A stretch of 64,000 nt of DNA from Rhabdophis nuchalis (lineage: Eukaryota > Chordata > Lepidosauria > Squamata > Natricidae), in assembly GCA_039707465.1 (NCBI GenBank), contig CM077658.1:13646074-13710073 (forward strand), given 5' to 3'. The notes beneath the pieces are model-generated. The model searched no databases, was not told the DNA's origin, and was given only the letters and a program-made list of their open reading frames with translations. A program made the translations under genes and the position numbers. Numbering within the stretch: the stretch's first letter is position 1; every line of letters begins with the position of its first letter. Below, in pieces: positions 39,657-54,600 of the stretch.

Positions 39657-42600
39657 AATTTATATACCGCACCTATCTCCATATGATGGCTGGGAGATTT
39701 TCCGGCATGATTGGCTGCTTTAGAAGCAAAGCACTGACAATAAGCCATAATAAGGTCTCCAACTTTGGCAACTTTGAAGACTTGCGGACTTCAACTCCCA
39801 GAATTCTTCAGCCAGCATGGAATTCTGGGAATTGAAGTCCACAACTCTTAAAGCTGCCAAGATTGGAGACCCCTGAAATAAACAACAGAGGAGACAATGG
39901 GTTTCAGCATTACAACCACCACCACCAAGCTGCCTTATCCAATTTTGCACCAATACCAGAAACAGTTGGGGTGTTGATCTGTTCCATCCTTCAGTTCTTT
40001 TTTTTCAAAATCTTTCCTCTGAAATCAGTCTTAACCCAACAGTTAAGATAGGTAAAACGAATCACAAATATATCGTCCCTTCTTATCTTTAATATCTTTC
40101 CTCTTTTCCCTGGCTCCCCCTCTTTTTCTCCTCTGTTCCCCATCTTCTTCCGTTGCTTTTCCTGCAATTGAAATAAATCCAGATGTCCTTAGTCGTCATG
40201 GGATGGCACCAATGACATCACCCAAGGATGTGGTGCCCCATTCTCCATGCAAAAATGAAGTTCTGGGCTTGTGCTCAAAATCTTTTTCCCTGTACATTTT
40301 GTTTTACTTTAGTTCCCCTCTGAAGTTGTAATTCATGTTTGGCCTATCCCCAAAATCATGATCAGCCAAAAGTGACCTGGATTTGCCTCCTCTCTGCAGC
40401 TAAACTCCCCTGCTAAAAATATAGTGGATTGTTACTTGCAAAACAAAAATGGATGTTGGTTATTGTAATCTTAATAGGGTTTTTCCCCCCTGAAAATATG
40501 TCTGCGAGCCGACAAGATACCATTTACAATTTAGGCACCAGACACTATGTCATCTCACACTTTACCTCCCCCTCCAACAAAACTTAAAAAGGCCTGGAGT
40601 TCTGCAAAATTGACTTGCAAGAATCTTGTGGCATCTCACTGGGGGATGTTGAGCTATTGCAAGGTGTTTGATTCTCACTTTAATTCAGTGAGATGTTCTC
40701 CCAAGATTTGGGGCTGAAATTTCTTTCTTTCTTTCCTTTTCTTTCTTTCTCTGTCTGTCTGTCTGTCTTTTTCTTTCTTTCTGTCTTTCTTTCCCTGTCT
40801 TTCCCTTCCTTCCTTCCTTCCTTCCTTCCTTCCTTCCTCCCTTCCTTCCTTCCTTCCTTCCTCTTCTGCCTTTTTACACTAAGAATTGTTTTTGGAGTGA
40901 TCCTCCCTGTCAACTTCGCAAATGGAACACAACATTAGATCCTCCAAACCTTTCTTGGGTACTATTGCACTGGATTATACTTCTCCAGTTTCATGGTAGT
41001 TTTATGGATCGCATCTAGGAAAGCCATTTGTGATGAGATTTTTTCTGAAGGAATTATTTTCTATTGGGCCTTTGTTATATTAAGAAAAACTCCGCACTAT
41101 GTTTGTGGACAGAAAATCTAAGATAATGCAAATCCCGTTCTGCCTTTGTCGTTTTTGGCGCATGTCATCTTTGTACGAAAGACTGTGATTGATACCAGTA
41201 TATAAAAAGGGTGATGGAGAAAAGTGCTAACAAATCAAAGAGCTGGGGTAGGTAAGTTGTAGAGAGGAAGCGAGAGAATGTTTGTATTGTATAAAGCAAC
41301 ACTTAGACTTATATACCACTTCAAAATGCTTTACAGCCCTCTCTAAGCGGTTTACAGAATCAGCACATTGCCCCCCAAACAATCAGGCTCCTCATTTTAC
41401 TGACCTCCATCGGAAAGATGGAAAGCTGAGTCAACTTTGAGCTGGTGAGAATCAAACTGCTGGCAGTCGGCAGAATTAGCCTGTAATACTGCATTCTAAC
41501 CATCGCACCACCATGATTCTTGTGGTGGCAGTTGATCTGTGATAAGATTTCTGAAATGTAATTCAGTTATAAAAAGATGCTGAGATCCTAGAAAGAGTGC
41601 AGAAAAAAGATTGACTGAGAAGATTAGGAAGAACAGTTATAGGAATTGGATATGTCTCATTTAATAATAAGAAAGACACGGGTAGCAGTGTTCCAATATC
41701 TAAGGGGCTGCCACAGAGAAATAGGGGTCAACTTATTCTTGAAAGCCTCTGAAGGCAGAGCAAGAAGCGATGGATGGAAATTAGTCAAGGAGAAAAACCA
41801 ACCTAGAATTAAGGAGAAATTTCCTGACTGTGAGATGTAGTATGATGCTGTTTCAGGATTATCTAGGTGTTATTGGTCTCCTAGTCAACCTGTATTCCAT
41901 GCAAGCCTCCAGATTGAGTAGGTGGGAAGCGAGTTGAGACCAAAGCACATTGCTGTTCCTAAAACAGCATCAGTCCCCCACTCCAAGCATGAGCTTTCAT
42001 ACCTCTCCAACAATGCTTTTGCAGCCCACTTCCAAACTGTTTCTCTCCCTGCCTCTCTCTCTCTCCCTCTCCCAGCCTCCCTCTCCCTCCCTCCCTTGAT
42101 TAAAAACCCTTACAGGATGGGAGATAAGGATTTGAGGGACATAGAAAGGAGAGGCATGGAAAACCCCTGGCATCTGAATCTTCTCAGAAATGGCTAAATA
42201 TCCCTTTACAGCCGTGCTATAGGGTTAGTTCGGTGCATAGCTAAGACATGAAGATAGAAGTGTTTTTCATCGGATGGATAAATTGACGAAGGGAATACAA
42301 GGAAAGGAGGAATCAGAATACTATTTCATTTGGGAAAAATGGTACAAATGGTTAGATGACAGAAACAAATAGGGAAATGTAAAATTAAGATATAGTAGAA
42401 GAATTAAGATATAGCAATAGGATAGGGGATGAGAAAGGCAAGTTAAGCTAGATTAACAAAAGAGAAGTATATATAATATGATAAAGGCCAAACGATAGTC
42501 TGATATAAATGGCTAAGTATAAATAACTAAGGAATAGTACAGGAAAAAGGAGTAAGAAACAAAAGAACCATAAATGTAAAATTGGAATATATAGGAGGGG

Positions 42601-45600
42601 AAACATTAACTGTAAATATAAACCGATATGGAACTGCTGTAGGGTGGAATGTTTATTCCTATGTTGTTTTAAGTTATGTGTTCATTTTTAATTTAAAAAG
42701 AAGTATTTTTCAAGCTTAGCAACTTGGAGATATGTAGACTGAACCACGGTCATCCAGCTGGCTTCATGCCTAAGGCAGGACTAGATTTTACAGTTTCCTA
42801 TGTCAAGCCCAAATTTGACATATGTATAGCCATTTTATTTAGCTCTCTATTATACTTTTTCTTTCTCTCTACCATGTAAGGGGTTTTTCCGGGCTCCCAA
42901 CATTCTTAAAGTGGGGGGAAGGAGCGACTAGATAGTGAGGATTGTTTTGGCTAGATCACCTTTCCTGTGGGAACAGAGGCTGCTCCTGGTGAGAACGGAA
43001 GGTGGAGTTTGAAGACACTGGGCAATGGGAATTGAGTGTTTATTGGAGAATGTGACTTTTGAGGGATGTTTCTAACTTACAATATTATGTGGTGTAATCC
43101 CGGTTTGTGTCAAGATCCGGAATTACAACAGACTTTGCCAATTTGATGTCTACCTAAACAAGTGAAATTTGTTTTCGAAGATGGATTTTGCACATGTCTT
43201 TTCTCTCTTCCTCTCCCCTCTCCCCTCCCTCTCTCTGCCCTAGGAAGCAGTCAATAGCAAAGCGTTTCCAAAATCTTACCAAGAAAACTGCAGGGACTAT
43301 TCTAGGCAATCGCCAAGAATCGACAATGACTCAAAAAAAATTGGAAAGGAATAGCTAATTACTTAGCAGGAAGAGGGATTTGTGCTAGTAAGGGAAATAT
43401 CCCCGTTACTGAAATTAAACTTTTACTTGGGCAACTAATGGTTTAGATCCTCCAAGAGCATTAGCCCCTGCATGCTAAAAGCACAAAAATTATTCTATTG
43501 CAGGTCTTACCCCAAACTTCGCTGCCAGGCATGCACATGCTTATGGTTCTCTGAGAGGCATGTGCCGTCAGAGTGGGGGATACGGAGAAATGCAAGGATG
43601 GGCAGGGCGTCACAAGTGTTTTCTGCTGGAGCAGCAGCACAAGAAGAATTATAAATCATGAACAATTTATGCTGATTCGCATGGGCCTTTGGCTATCAAA
43701 AGAATGACACCAAAACATCAAATTAAACTTGTTTTTTGTTAGAGCTATCCAGATGGTTAGTCTAAACCAGGGGTCTCCAGCCTTTGCAACTTTAAGTCTG
43801 AAGGACTTCAGCTGCCAGACTTAAAGTTGCAAAGCTGGCTGGAGAATTCTGGGAGCTAAAGTCCTTCAGACTTAAAGTTGCAAAGGTTGGAGACCCCTGG
43901 TCTAAACTAAGCCCCTTTTGTGAATCAGGATCTAGGTTGGGCTTTCCTTTTTCTTCCCACCTGGCTTTATAGAAGAATAGGCTTCCATTAATTCAAGTTG
44001 AGAGGGTTATGTTCACAATATTGGAGGGATGGACAGATGGATGGACAGATGGATGGACAGATGGCTAAGTTTCTTCTTTAAAGCCCATTGTGTTTAATAC
44101 AACTTTGATATAGTTGTGCAGTCCCCAAAGCTTATATTTAATGCTGCAAGATAATAGCATTTTTTTTAAAGAGTTATTTGTAATGTGTTCACAGTTTAAC
44201 AAATACTTTCTTTAAAGAAATGAACTGTGGTTTGTTATAGGGCAGTGTTGGTTAACCTTTTTGGCGCTAAGTGCCGAAACGGGAGCATATGTGCATATGT
44301 GCCAGATCCCGAAGGACAGCCTCCCAGTAAACATGCATGCACAGGACATCTGCTCTTCTGCTTTCCGGCATGAGTACTGGCCACTTGATCTTCCGGTTTC
44401 TGGCACACATGCGCGTGTGAAGACCAGCAGGCCGGTGCGCATGCATGCCCCGGAATCCGGAAGATCATCTTCCCGTTGCGCGCATGCACACTGGGCAGCT
44501 GCTCTTCCGGTTTCCAGGGCTCCCAGCACATGAAGACCAGTTGGCCGGCACCCCGGAACCCGGAAGAGCAACTGGTGATGGCTCACGTGCCTGGAGAGAT
44601 GGCTCTGTGTGCCACGCCCGGAACGTGTGCCATACGTTCGCCATCATGGTTATAGGGGGTAAGACGTAGCCTCAGTCTCTTCCATTGTCTCAAGAATAAA
44701 AACATTCAAAATGTAGTTGGAGGCACTGCATCTAAATAACAGAGAACAGGATTACGCTGAATATTTTCAAAACCACGCCATCAGTCTGTTTGTATTATCT
44801 TGCAGTGCGTATGTATACATTTCCTTGGATTCAAGCGATACCACGATAACAGATCACAGAGGCAAGGCATATGTCGTCTCTCGGCTGCCTTTATAGCAGA
44901 ATAAACTGTGAGCTCCTGTCAGACCTCCCAAGCTGAAGCTGCTGAAGGCTCTTTAAGCCTGGTGCCTTCCTACCACAAGAACCATTAGCAAGACCGGGCA
45001 AGCGTCTCTTGGAGACCGCCAGGGCTGGGAGCAAAGTAGATTGCTGGCATCTTTTCCACCCGGGCCTTAAGGGAATTAGCTAGAGACGGTACACAAATCA
45101 AAGATTTGTGCATGTTCTGGCCCTAATCTTACACCAAAGCCCATTCCCAGGAATCTGTAGAGATGTGAGAAGGACTTGCAAGTTAGTGCAATGTTTCTCA
45201 ACCTTGGCAACTTTGAAGGTGTGTGGACTTCCAACTCCCAGAATTCCCCAGCCAGCATAAGCATAGTGTTCTGACCTGGCTCCCAAAGACGACAAACCCT
45301 CTACAGTTAAATAAATGTTCCCTTTATTAGGCGCACAAGCAGCCCGGGTAAAAAGTCTCTCACACAGAGCAGGAGATGAATAGTTGTCTGCCATGCCTAT
45401 TCATCTCCACCCCTTGCCTTTTATCCCCAGAGCTAGGGTGGGACTTTGCTAGCAGCGGTGGCTCTTCCATCCCAAGGACCAGCCAATAGATTTCCACTGC
45501 TCTCCTCTCCTCTGCCTTCTGTGCATCCGCACCCAAGCATTAAGTTTTCAAGAAATCTGGGGTCTTGCTAACACACATGTTGCTCTGCTTGCTGTTGACT

Positions 45601-48600
45601 TACTTTTTTAAAAAAAAATCTCCCTTTCTCTTCTCTTCTTCTTTTCTTCTCTTCTTTCTTTAGATGAAAAGAATTTCCTGCCTTACAGAAACGGAAAACT
45701 TCAGTGGGTTGATAGCGTCCACTTGATGAATTGGCCTTCTCTGCTACTACAGGACAGACTGTGGCAAAGAATACTTCTCCATCCCAGTGACATGTTCAGG
45801 TGACTTATCTCCTTGGGTACATCAAGCGTGGTTCACACATAGCCGTTCCGCTGAGATTTCTGTTATTTATCACAGGATGGAGTTGGGTTGGGCTATCGGG
45901 TGGCTATGCTTACAATGATGTCAACCTTTAGTGAGCTGTTTCTTGAATATATTGTTGAGAAGAACATCAGGGAGAAACAGAGCTGACTTCCAGAACATTG
46001 CAGAGGGTTCGTATTCTACTCCAGGGGTCTCCAACCTTGGCAACTTTAAGGCTTGTGGATTTCAACTTCCAGAATTTTCTTCAATTTCCAGAATTTCCTT
46101 CTGGAAGTTGAAATCCACAAGTCTTAAAGTTGCCCAGGTTGGAGTCCTCTGTTCTATTCCACATCAGAAGACCTCTGCATAAGAAAATATTTCTCAAAAC
46201 ATGCTAGCAGAGCATAGATATTCAGATAAAAATGCCAATCAGATCTCATCAGAAGAAAAAACATGCAAATTAAGCTACATCTGGTGGGTTTTCAAACCAT
46301 TAAGAGTATTAAAAATGCATAAAGAACACTATCTTTGCAAGAAGGGAAGTCAAGGAGGTTAAACAGTTGGGAGTGCTTTTGCAAATGAGGCATATTAAGA
46401 GTATACTCAAGGTTACTTAATGCAAATTAATTACCTTTTAATGGCATTTAATTATTCCATCTTACTTGCAGTTAAGGGTAGTGGAATTTTAAACGAGGGC
46501 TTCTTGGTCAAGGGAAATAATATGTTAGCAACTGTGAAGTTACAAATGCAGTGTGTCATGTCTTCTGTACTTCGTAATGTAGAGAACAGAATTGTGACCT
46601 CGGGTAAGATCGTTTTTCCTCTATAAAGTGCATAGACATAAAACAACGTGGAAGGCAGAGTAGCAACACAGTCCATTTGAATGTTGGTCACAAAAAGATT
46701 TGGTTTGCTGAGTGTTGGGATAGATTTCCTTGAGAAGAAACACAACTTCAACAACCTTTATTGTAGGTTGCCAGTTGATATTGTTGATCTGAAGAAAGCA
46801 GTTGCAGTCCTAAGAGTTTTATGATACCTTAAACTAGGGGTGTCAAACTCAAGGCCTGGGGGCCAGATCCAGCCCATGGGATGCTTAAGTCTGGCCTGTG
46901 GGGTTGCCCTGGAGACAGCAAAGGGCCAGCCCATGGTACCACTGTCAGTGGAAACGGAGCTCAGAGGGCCATCCGCGGCCCTCCTGCACTCCATTTTCGC
47001 TGGCAGAGGGTTGCAGGATGCCCCTGCAGCCAAAATCGGAGCTCAGGAGCCCATTTTTGCTGGCAGAGTGCTTGGGCCACCATAGGTGCCCCCGACACAA
47101 GTGATGTTGAGCTGGACATGCCCACTCTGGCCATGCCTGCCATGAGCCCCTGAGATCAAACCCAACCCTGATGCAGTTCTAAATGAAATCGAGTTGGACT
47201 CCTCCAACACCAATTTGAATTCCTTCCACATGGATGGACTTTCAACTTTCAGAATATCTAGGAAATAGAAGTCCAGGAAAGATCTAGGGAATTCTGTAGG
47301 TTGATCCATTTATCTAGAGGGTTCCAAGTTGAGAAAGATTGTCTTAAAGGCTTAGCAATTTCAAACTGAGCATTCAAGCAGTCAAAGCCTGTAGGTTTCC
47401 TTCAAGTGGTTACATACGTACAAAGTTGTAAGGACAAACAGATTGTGAAGGGTCCCAAAACGTATAAACAATTTAAATCTCTAAGAGATTATCCAAAATG
47501 GAGACCACAGACTTGCACAAAAGCAATAATAGATGACAGTGCGTACGGTTTCTTGCAAATGAGTATTGATGATTCTGGAAAGAGTGTTCATTCCCTATTC
47601 CATTTCCAAAAGAAATCATCCCAGTTGTCACAAAAGCATCTATACAATTTGGCCAAAACCTTCAGAAGTACCTTTTAATGCATATGATGTATTAATAATT
47701 TGGAACTTGGTTATTTCCATCTTCTATCAACTTGTGAAAAGTGTTTGGTGAGTGCTGAATCACCGTAGATTTTAGGAAAAGTATCAGGTAAAAGATGGGA
47801 AAGATCCTTCCTCTGTACAGGTTTTTCCTTTTTGTGACAGATTGCGTGTCATGGTTATTATGGTATAGATTCAGTTCTTCCTGGATGGTTTTTTTAAATG
47901 CACTTATCCCTTTATATCCTGACTTTCTTCTCAAATTGAACAATAAAGTAGCATGGAATTCATCACTTCAACACTTCATCAGCTGGAGGAGAAATGGGAT
48001 CAGAGCATTCCACAGATGGGAAAGTCCGTTTAGATCAAAACTAGCCCATAGCACACTTGAGGAAATCCAAATTAAAGCATCTTCAACTAGTCTCTGCTCA
48101 GCCTTTACTTGAGCATGGTAGCTGCAGTAGTAACAGGAAGATAATTGGTTACAATGTCACTCGGCAGTTACTACTGAAAAACCTGAACTAGAGGAAGGCA
48201 GATAATTGGCTATGCTGTCAATCGGCTGTTACTGTTAAAATTCTGCCAGACTCTGCCTTCTGAGAGATGCTTCTGTGTCTTGCATTATAGGACCGCAGAG
48301 ACGGAGTCTCAACTTGCTTCTATATGACAACCTGTCTAGAGTTTGCACAGTGATGATGATGTTATCCATTCAGTTGTGGCTGATTCTCGGCAATTTTATG
48401 GGCCAGATCTCTCCACATCTTCTGATCTTGCGCTACCTTCTTTCAGTTTTTCTATGCTCTGGTTGGTCTCCGTTTTGATGGCATCCAACCATCATGTTCT
48501 TTGGTGGCCTGGTTTCCTTTTAACGCTAACGCTTCCAAAGATAAATGACTTTCTCCAGTGAATTCCCCCACATGACACGCAGTCAAAATAAATGAGACAC

Positions 48601-51600
48601 CATTTCATAATTTCGCCTTCTAGTCACATAGCAATAGCACTTAAGACTTATATATCGCTTACTAGTGCTTTACAGACCTCTGTAAGTGGTTTACAGAGTC
48701 AGCATCTTGCCCCCAATAATCTGGGTCCTCATTTGGATGGAAGGCTGAATCCACCTTGAGCCAGTCAGGATCAAACTGACTGTGAGTTAGTCTGCAATAC
48801 TGCATTCTAACCACTGCACTACCATGGTTCATGTTTGGTGTTAAACCACCCAGGACTTGCTTGTTAGTCACCTTTGCAGTCCAAAGAATATGCAGGAGCT
48901 TTTTCCGGTACCAACAACTCAAACAAGTCGGTTTTCTTCCCATCTTGCTTTTTGTGTAAGGTCCAACAATCCCCTCTTCCTTTTCTGTTTTCTCTTCAAT
49001 ATCCAGTTGCTCCTAACTTAATTCCTTGTCCTTCTATTGTTTTCATTGCTTTTCTCTGAACTGGGTTGAGTTACTCTCAATAGTTGCTGAAATTTAGTCC
49101 CCGAGACTAGCCAAGGCAAATTGATTTAGTATTTGGAAGCTCTTCTTCTGTTGATGCAGCTTGAAATCTCATTTGCTTTTTATTTATGTCACAGTTTGTT
49201 GCAGAAAAATCAAATCCAGAAAGCACACACGGATTCGGCTGGATTCATTAACTTCTTTATATACATAATAACATGAATAAACGTACAATACCAATAGTAG
49301 ATTCTTTCAACGTAGTAGAAGTTACAAGCAGAATACAAGCAGGAGAGAACAGTTAGTTTCATTTCAGAGTTCAGAGCAGACAGAGTAGTTTCAATTTCTA
49401 TTCTCAGCACAGACTCAGATCTATTTAAGCACCCATTGGCTGACTTAGTTGTTATGCCTATTCATTGGCTGACCTTGTTACCATGTCTCTCCCAGTCATG
49501 AATATTCTAACAATTGATTCAGTTATTTAGGCAGTCATTTCTCATTGCTGATTCTACAATTCCAGGATCTTTTTCGTGTCTGGTAGTTACCCAGTGAGGC
49601 ATTGCTCATCCTCTACTCGATCTTTTGATTTCTTTTTCTTAAGTGGAGAATTTGGGGGAAGTACTCAGCATTACACATGCACGCACACAACTATGTATAA
49701 ATAATGTGATAGCAGAGAGTTTACAAGCGAGCTTTATCCAAATAGTGTGGTTGCCAAGGGATTTTGTCACCCAGCTAGAAAGCACTGCATAATGAGAAGT
49801 GACTTCCAGCCAAACATTCAATAATGAGAAGAAGCTTCAGGCCATAGAACATGCATTTATAAAATGTTAACTTATAAAAGAGAGGAAGGAAAAGACAAAG
49901 TCTTCAACCATTGCATACTCTCAGAAACTATAAGGCACAATAGTTAAGAGAAACACAATTGTAGGGAAACTTTTCAGGAACTGCCTTTTGATCGCTCACC
50001 TTTTAAAAAAAGAAATTGTGAGAAACTAAAGAGTGCTTTTCCTGGTCCATATTTACTAAAGGGTGATAAAGGGTGGCTCATTGGCTAAGATGCTGAGTTT
50101 GTCAATCAGAAAGGTCAGCAGTTCAGCGGTTCAACTCCATAGCGCCGCATAACAGAGTGAGCTCTCATTACTTGTCCCAGCTTCTGCCAACCTAGCAGTT
50201 TGAAAGCATGTAAAAATGCAAGTAGAAAAGTAGGAACCACCTTTGGTGAGAAGGTAATAGTGTTCTATGTGCCTTTGGCATTTAGTCATGCCAGCCACAT
50301 GACCATGGAGATGTCTTCGGACAGCGCTGGCTCTTTGGCTTTGAAACGGAGATGAGCACTGCCCCGTAGAGTTGGGAACGATTAGCACATATGTGCGAGG
50401 GGAACCTTTCCCTTTTACCTTATTGTGTGATAAGGATGGATTATTTGGGTGGAAAAATCTGGGTTTTTTTGAAAAATTGCTACGGCTGCTTGCTATGTGT
50501 CCAATATGGTGCACAATCAGACGTTGCTCCTTCTCCGCAAAGTATCTTCCTTGTTGGTGATCTTGAGAACCTTAGTCTACATTAGTGGTGGGTGCCTACC
50601 AGTTCGGCCAAACCAGTAGTGGTTTGGTGGCCTGCGTCACTGGAATTGGCAGCGACCGAGGCCCGCCATGCCCCGAAACTGATTGCCCGATTGGCGCCAA
50701 TGGCACCGCCATCTTGTTTTTCAATTCTGAGCATGCACAGAACAACTTTGATTGAACTGTGCATGCGCAGAACAGCGTGCACACGAGCGAACTGGCAGTA
50801 GTGCCGTCTGGAACCCACGCACGGTCTACATGAAGTCTCATGTGGCTTCAAATGATCTCGCAAGGGAAATGTTGGGTTACGGCAGGGACCTAAACAGAAA
50901 CTTCTCTATCGAAAAGCAATCTGTTTCAGAAGATCAGCTAATAAGGACCACCAACAAGGAAAGCCTACCGTGCCTTGACTTCCATCTAATGAAATCCTAA
51001 GTCTTGTGTGATTGACTGGTGTTGGATACTGAACCCTAGCCTGGATCATCATGGACATGATTTAGGCTGCCAATCTTATCTTCATCTTCGGCAGTGCAAT
51101 TGGCATTTGCAGGCTTAAACCAATTTCAATTGCCTGCTCTCTAAAAGAGGCTCCTCGACCTTTTATCCTGAACCCATTCCTTTTTAAGACAGAACATTTT
51201 ATACTCGGATAATGCCAGACTCGATAAGGCAGGAGTCCCGTGTCTTTTCAGAAAGTCTGACAGCAGGTCAATAGGCACTCTAGTAAAGATTTCTACATTC
51301 ACAGCATGGTTTATTTCACTGGCTCAGGTCATCCCATTCTGTTATCCTTCAGAATGCTTTTTAAATAGACTGGGTCAATTTACATCTTGTAAAAAAAAAA
51401 ACGGGCGTGGTGGCTCAGTGGCTAAGACGCTGAGCTTGTCGATCAGAAAGGTCGGCGGTTTGAATCCCTATCGCTGCGTAAATGAGTGAGCTCCTGTTAC
51501 TTGTCTCAGCTTCTGCCAACCTAGCAGTTTGAAAGCATATAAAAAATGCAAGTAGGAAAATAGGAGCCACCTTTAGTGGGAAGGTAACAGCGCTCCATGC

Positions 51601-54600
51601 ACCTTTGTTGCTGAGTCATGGCAGCCACATGACCATGGAGATATCTTCAGACAGTGAGGGCTCTTTGACTTTGAAAAGGAGATGGGCACCGCCCCCTAGA
51701 GTCAGGAACAATTAGCACACATGTGCGAGGGGAAACTTTACTTTAAAAAAATAAAAATAAACCTTGGACAATGGACATGCTTGCAAACAAAGCTGGCTGA
51801 AATCGCCGGTCATTTAAATTTTCTAAAGATGCTTACAGGTGTTCCTTGACTTGTAACCATTCATTAAGTGACTTTTCAAAGTCACTTCTGACCATTTTCA
51901 CATGACCATTGTGTCACATCCCTATGATCCCATGATCAAAATGTGGATGCTTGGCAACTGAGGTGTATTTATGACAGTTGCAGTATCATGGGGTCATGCG
52001 ATCCACTTTTGCGCCCTTCTGAACACATTGTGTTCAAAGAGGGCCTTGACATCTAACAGGCTGGGGGCTGTCCACGATGTGTCCGCAGGTGGCTGGTAAG
52101 GCCTATACGGGCATGAAATGTTCTGCCACATGTCGGGCAGACATGTGTGGGCACTATTGTTGCAGCATTCACAGCTCTGGCTTTGCGGAATACTCGCTTC
52201 TCTTGTGCTGTGGTGGTTCTCCTGTCCTCAGATGTCTGGCAGCCTTGGTGGACCAGCGTGTGTCATGTCGATCGGTCTTGTGCCAGGGTTTCCCAGGAGG
52301 TGGTGTCAATTTCCAGGGACTTGAAGGAAGCTTTCAACGTGTCTTTGTATCGCTGTCCTCTGTGTGATCGCTTTCCTTGAGACAGCTCACCATAGAGGAG
52401 CTGTTTGGGGATGCGATGGACTGCAACATGGCCCGTCCAGAGTCTCTGGGCTTTCACCAGCAGGGTGGGAACGGATGGCAGGCCTGCTCTGTAGAGGACT
52501 TCTGTGTCTGGCACCTTGTTCTGCCACCGGATCCTCAGTACTCTACACAGGCAGGTCATGTGGAAGTGGCTCAATTGCCTAGCATGCTTCCCGTATACAG
52601 TCCAAGTCTCGAAGACTAGCCAGCTTCCTAATTAAGCTGGGATTTTTTAATATACATTTTTAAAGGGTGGTGGGCAGGCATCCTACCAGATAGTAAGAGA
52701 GAACTGCAAGGGATACATGGTGCTCATTGACATCATTTTCAAGACTCTAGAAATAAGGTTCTCAGTACCACCGGTTTGGGTTGTAAGGGCTTTCATGAAT
52801 GAATGAAAGAAAGGTTGGTAGGAGGATATTGGCAGAACTGCCTCATGACAGTATCAACCAGGAAGTGATTTACAAATTACCTCTAGTCTGCTGAATCATT
52901 CAAGCCTAACATAATATCCTGAATTCTTTAGTGGATGAAGAGAAGGAAATGATAAGGAGGGGTTGTTGGTGTTTTTTTGTTTCTAGGTCTTTTTAAAGGA
53001 AGCTGGTCCCCACAGCATCTGTTCAGAAAGGATGCTTTGTGCCCATGATGGATGTGTTTCAAATGAAGCAATTCAGGGAGGCAGAGTGGCTGAGACATTT
53101 TATTATGTGGAAATTCAGAATAGTAATTATTGATAGGGACACAGTGGCTCGGTGGCTAAGACACTGAGACACTGAGCTGGTCAATCAGAAAGTTCGGCAG
53201 TTCAAATCCCTAGCGCCACATAATGGAGTGAGCTCCCGTTACTAGTCCCAGCTTCTGCCAACCTAGCAGTTTGAAAGCCTGTAAAAATGCAAGTAGAAAA
53301 CCTTTGGTGGGAAGGTAACAGCGTTCCGTGTGCCTTCGGCGTTGAGTCATGCCGGCCACATGAACACAGAGACGTCTTTGGACAGTGCTGGCTCTTCAGC
53401 TTTGAAAGGGAGATGAACACTGCCCTCTAGAGTCAGGAACGACTAGCACATACTTGTGAGGGGAACCTTACCTTTATTGCCTATTTCACTTCACAGTCTA
53501 ACTGTTCTAAAGTCTTCATTCAAAGAATGAACGAAGACTTCCACATGGGGCTTCTGAGTCCCAGCATATCTGGAAGAAGCCAACTTGAGAAGAAAATTTT
53601 AGCATAGATTCTCCTTGCTATTTTCTTATTTATAAAGAGGCCGGTGGCATAGGAGCTCATTTAAGAAAACTTAATTATCTTAAATTTACAGGCCATGTCA
53701 TGCCTCATTTTGTTGTGCTGGAGTCATATCTTCAAATTTGGGAAATTATGCTGTGACAAATCTGATTTTCGAAGAATTCTAAATGTCACCTCTCCTATAA
53801 TTTGGCATAAAAGGTCTGTTTTTCTCTGGAAGAAATGATCCCCCCTCCCTCCCACCAGGTTATTTCAAGAAGAGCCCTAACAGCAGTATTTCCTGGAATG
53901 GTCTCCTTTGAACCCATTGCTAATGAGAGTAGAAGTTTTCCCCCCCCCTTCCATTTCTGCTGGCCATCTGCACCTTGACCACGCTTATCTTTTCATTAAG
54001 CAGTTGATTGAAAAGCTGGGGATGGAAATTGTGTTTGAACCAGGAACAGATTGCGCCGAAGGAAATGTGAAGGCCGATTTCGGAAGGATCCTGGCAACAG
54101 CAGGAGGGGGGAGTTGGGGTCATTAGAACTGTCAGGTTGCATTGGGTCCAGGAAGCTTTATAAGCATGTCTGTAAAGCTGGGCCACTGGTTATAATTTGC
54201 TTGGGCTTGTTTATTTAACTGATGCCCTGCCAGTTTATCCAAGAATGGCACTGGAGACAGCCTGCAGTTTAATACTTTATGATTCAGTTATAATATGTGT
54301 AACTCTCCAAGCAAGCAAGCAAATTTGCTGAACTTATTTTTAATTTATTTTGTATTTCATTTCATTTCTACCGGGTTTCCCTGAAAATAAGACCTCCCCG
54401 GATAATAAGCTCAATCGGGCTTTTGAGCGCATGCGCTAAAATAAGTCCTCTCCTGAAAATAAGCCCTCCCCTAAAATATTTAACCACGTGTGCAGCTGGT
54501 CCCCATCATTTCCTAGGGGGGAAGAGGGGAACATATCCCACGCTCCCCACATGCTACCGCAAACCCTAGCTACCGCGCCCCTTCTCTTAGTGGCGGCCGC

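Noticed and set aside
51403..51480. tRNA-gene-like A and B boxes, repeated about a dozen times
   Set aside because: They are the heads of SINE copies with a common non-tRNA body; none folds as a complete tRNA by eye.
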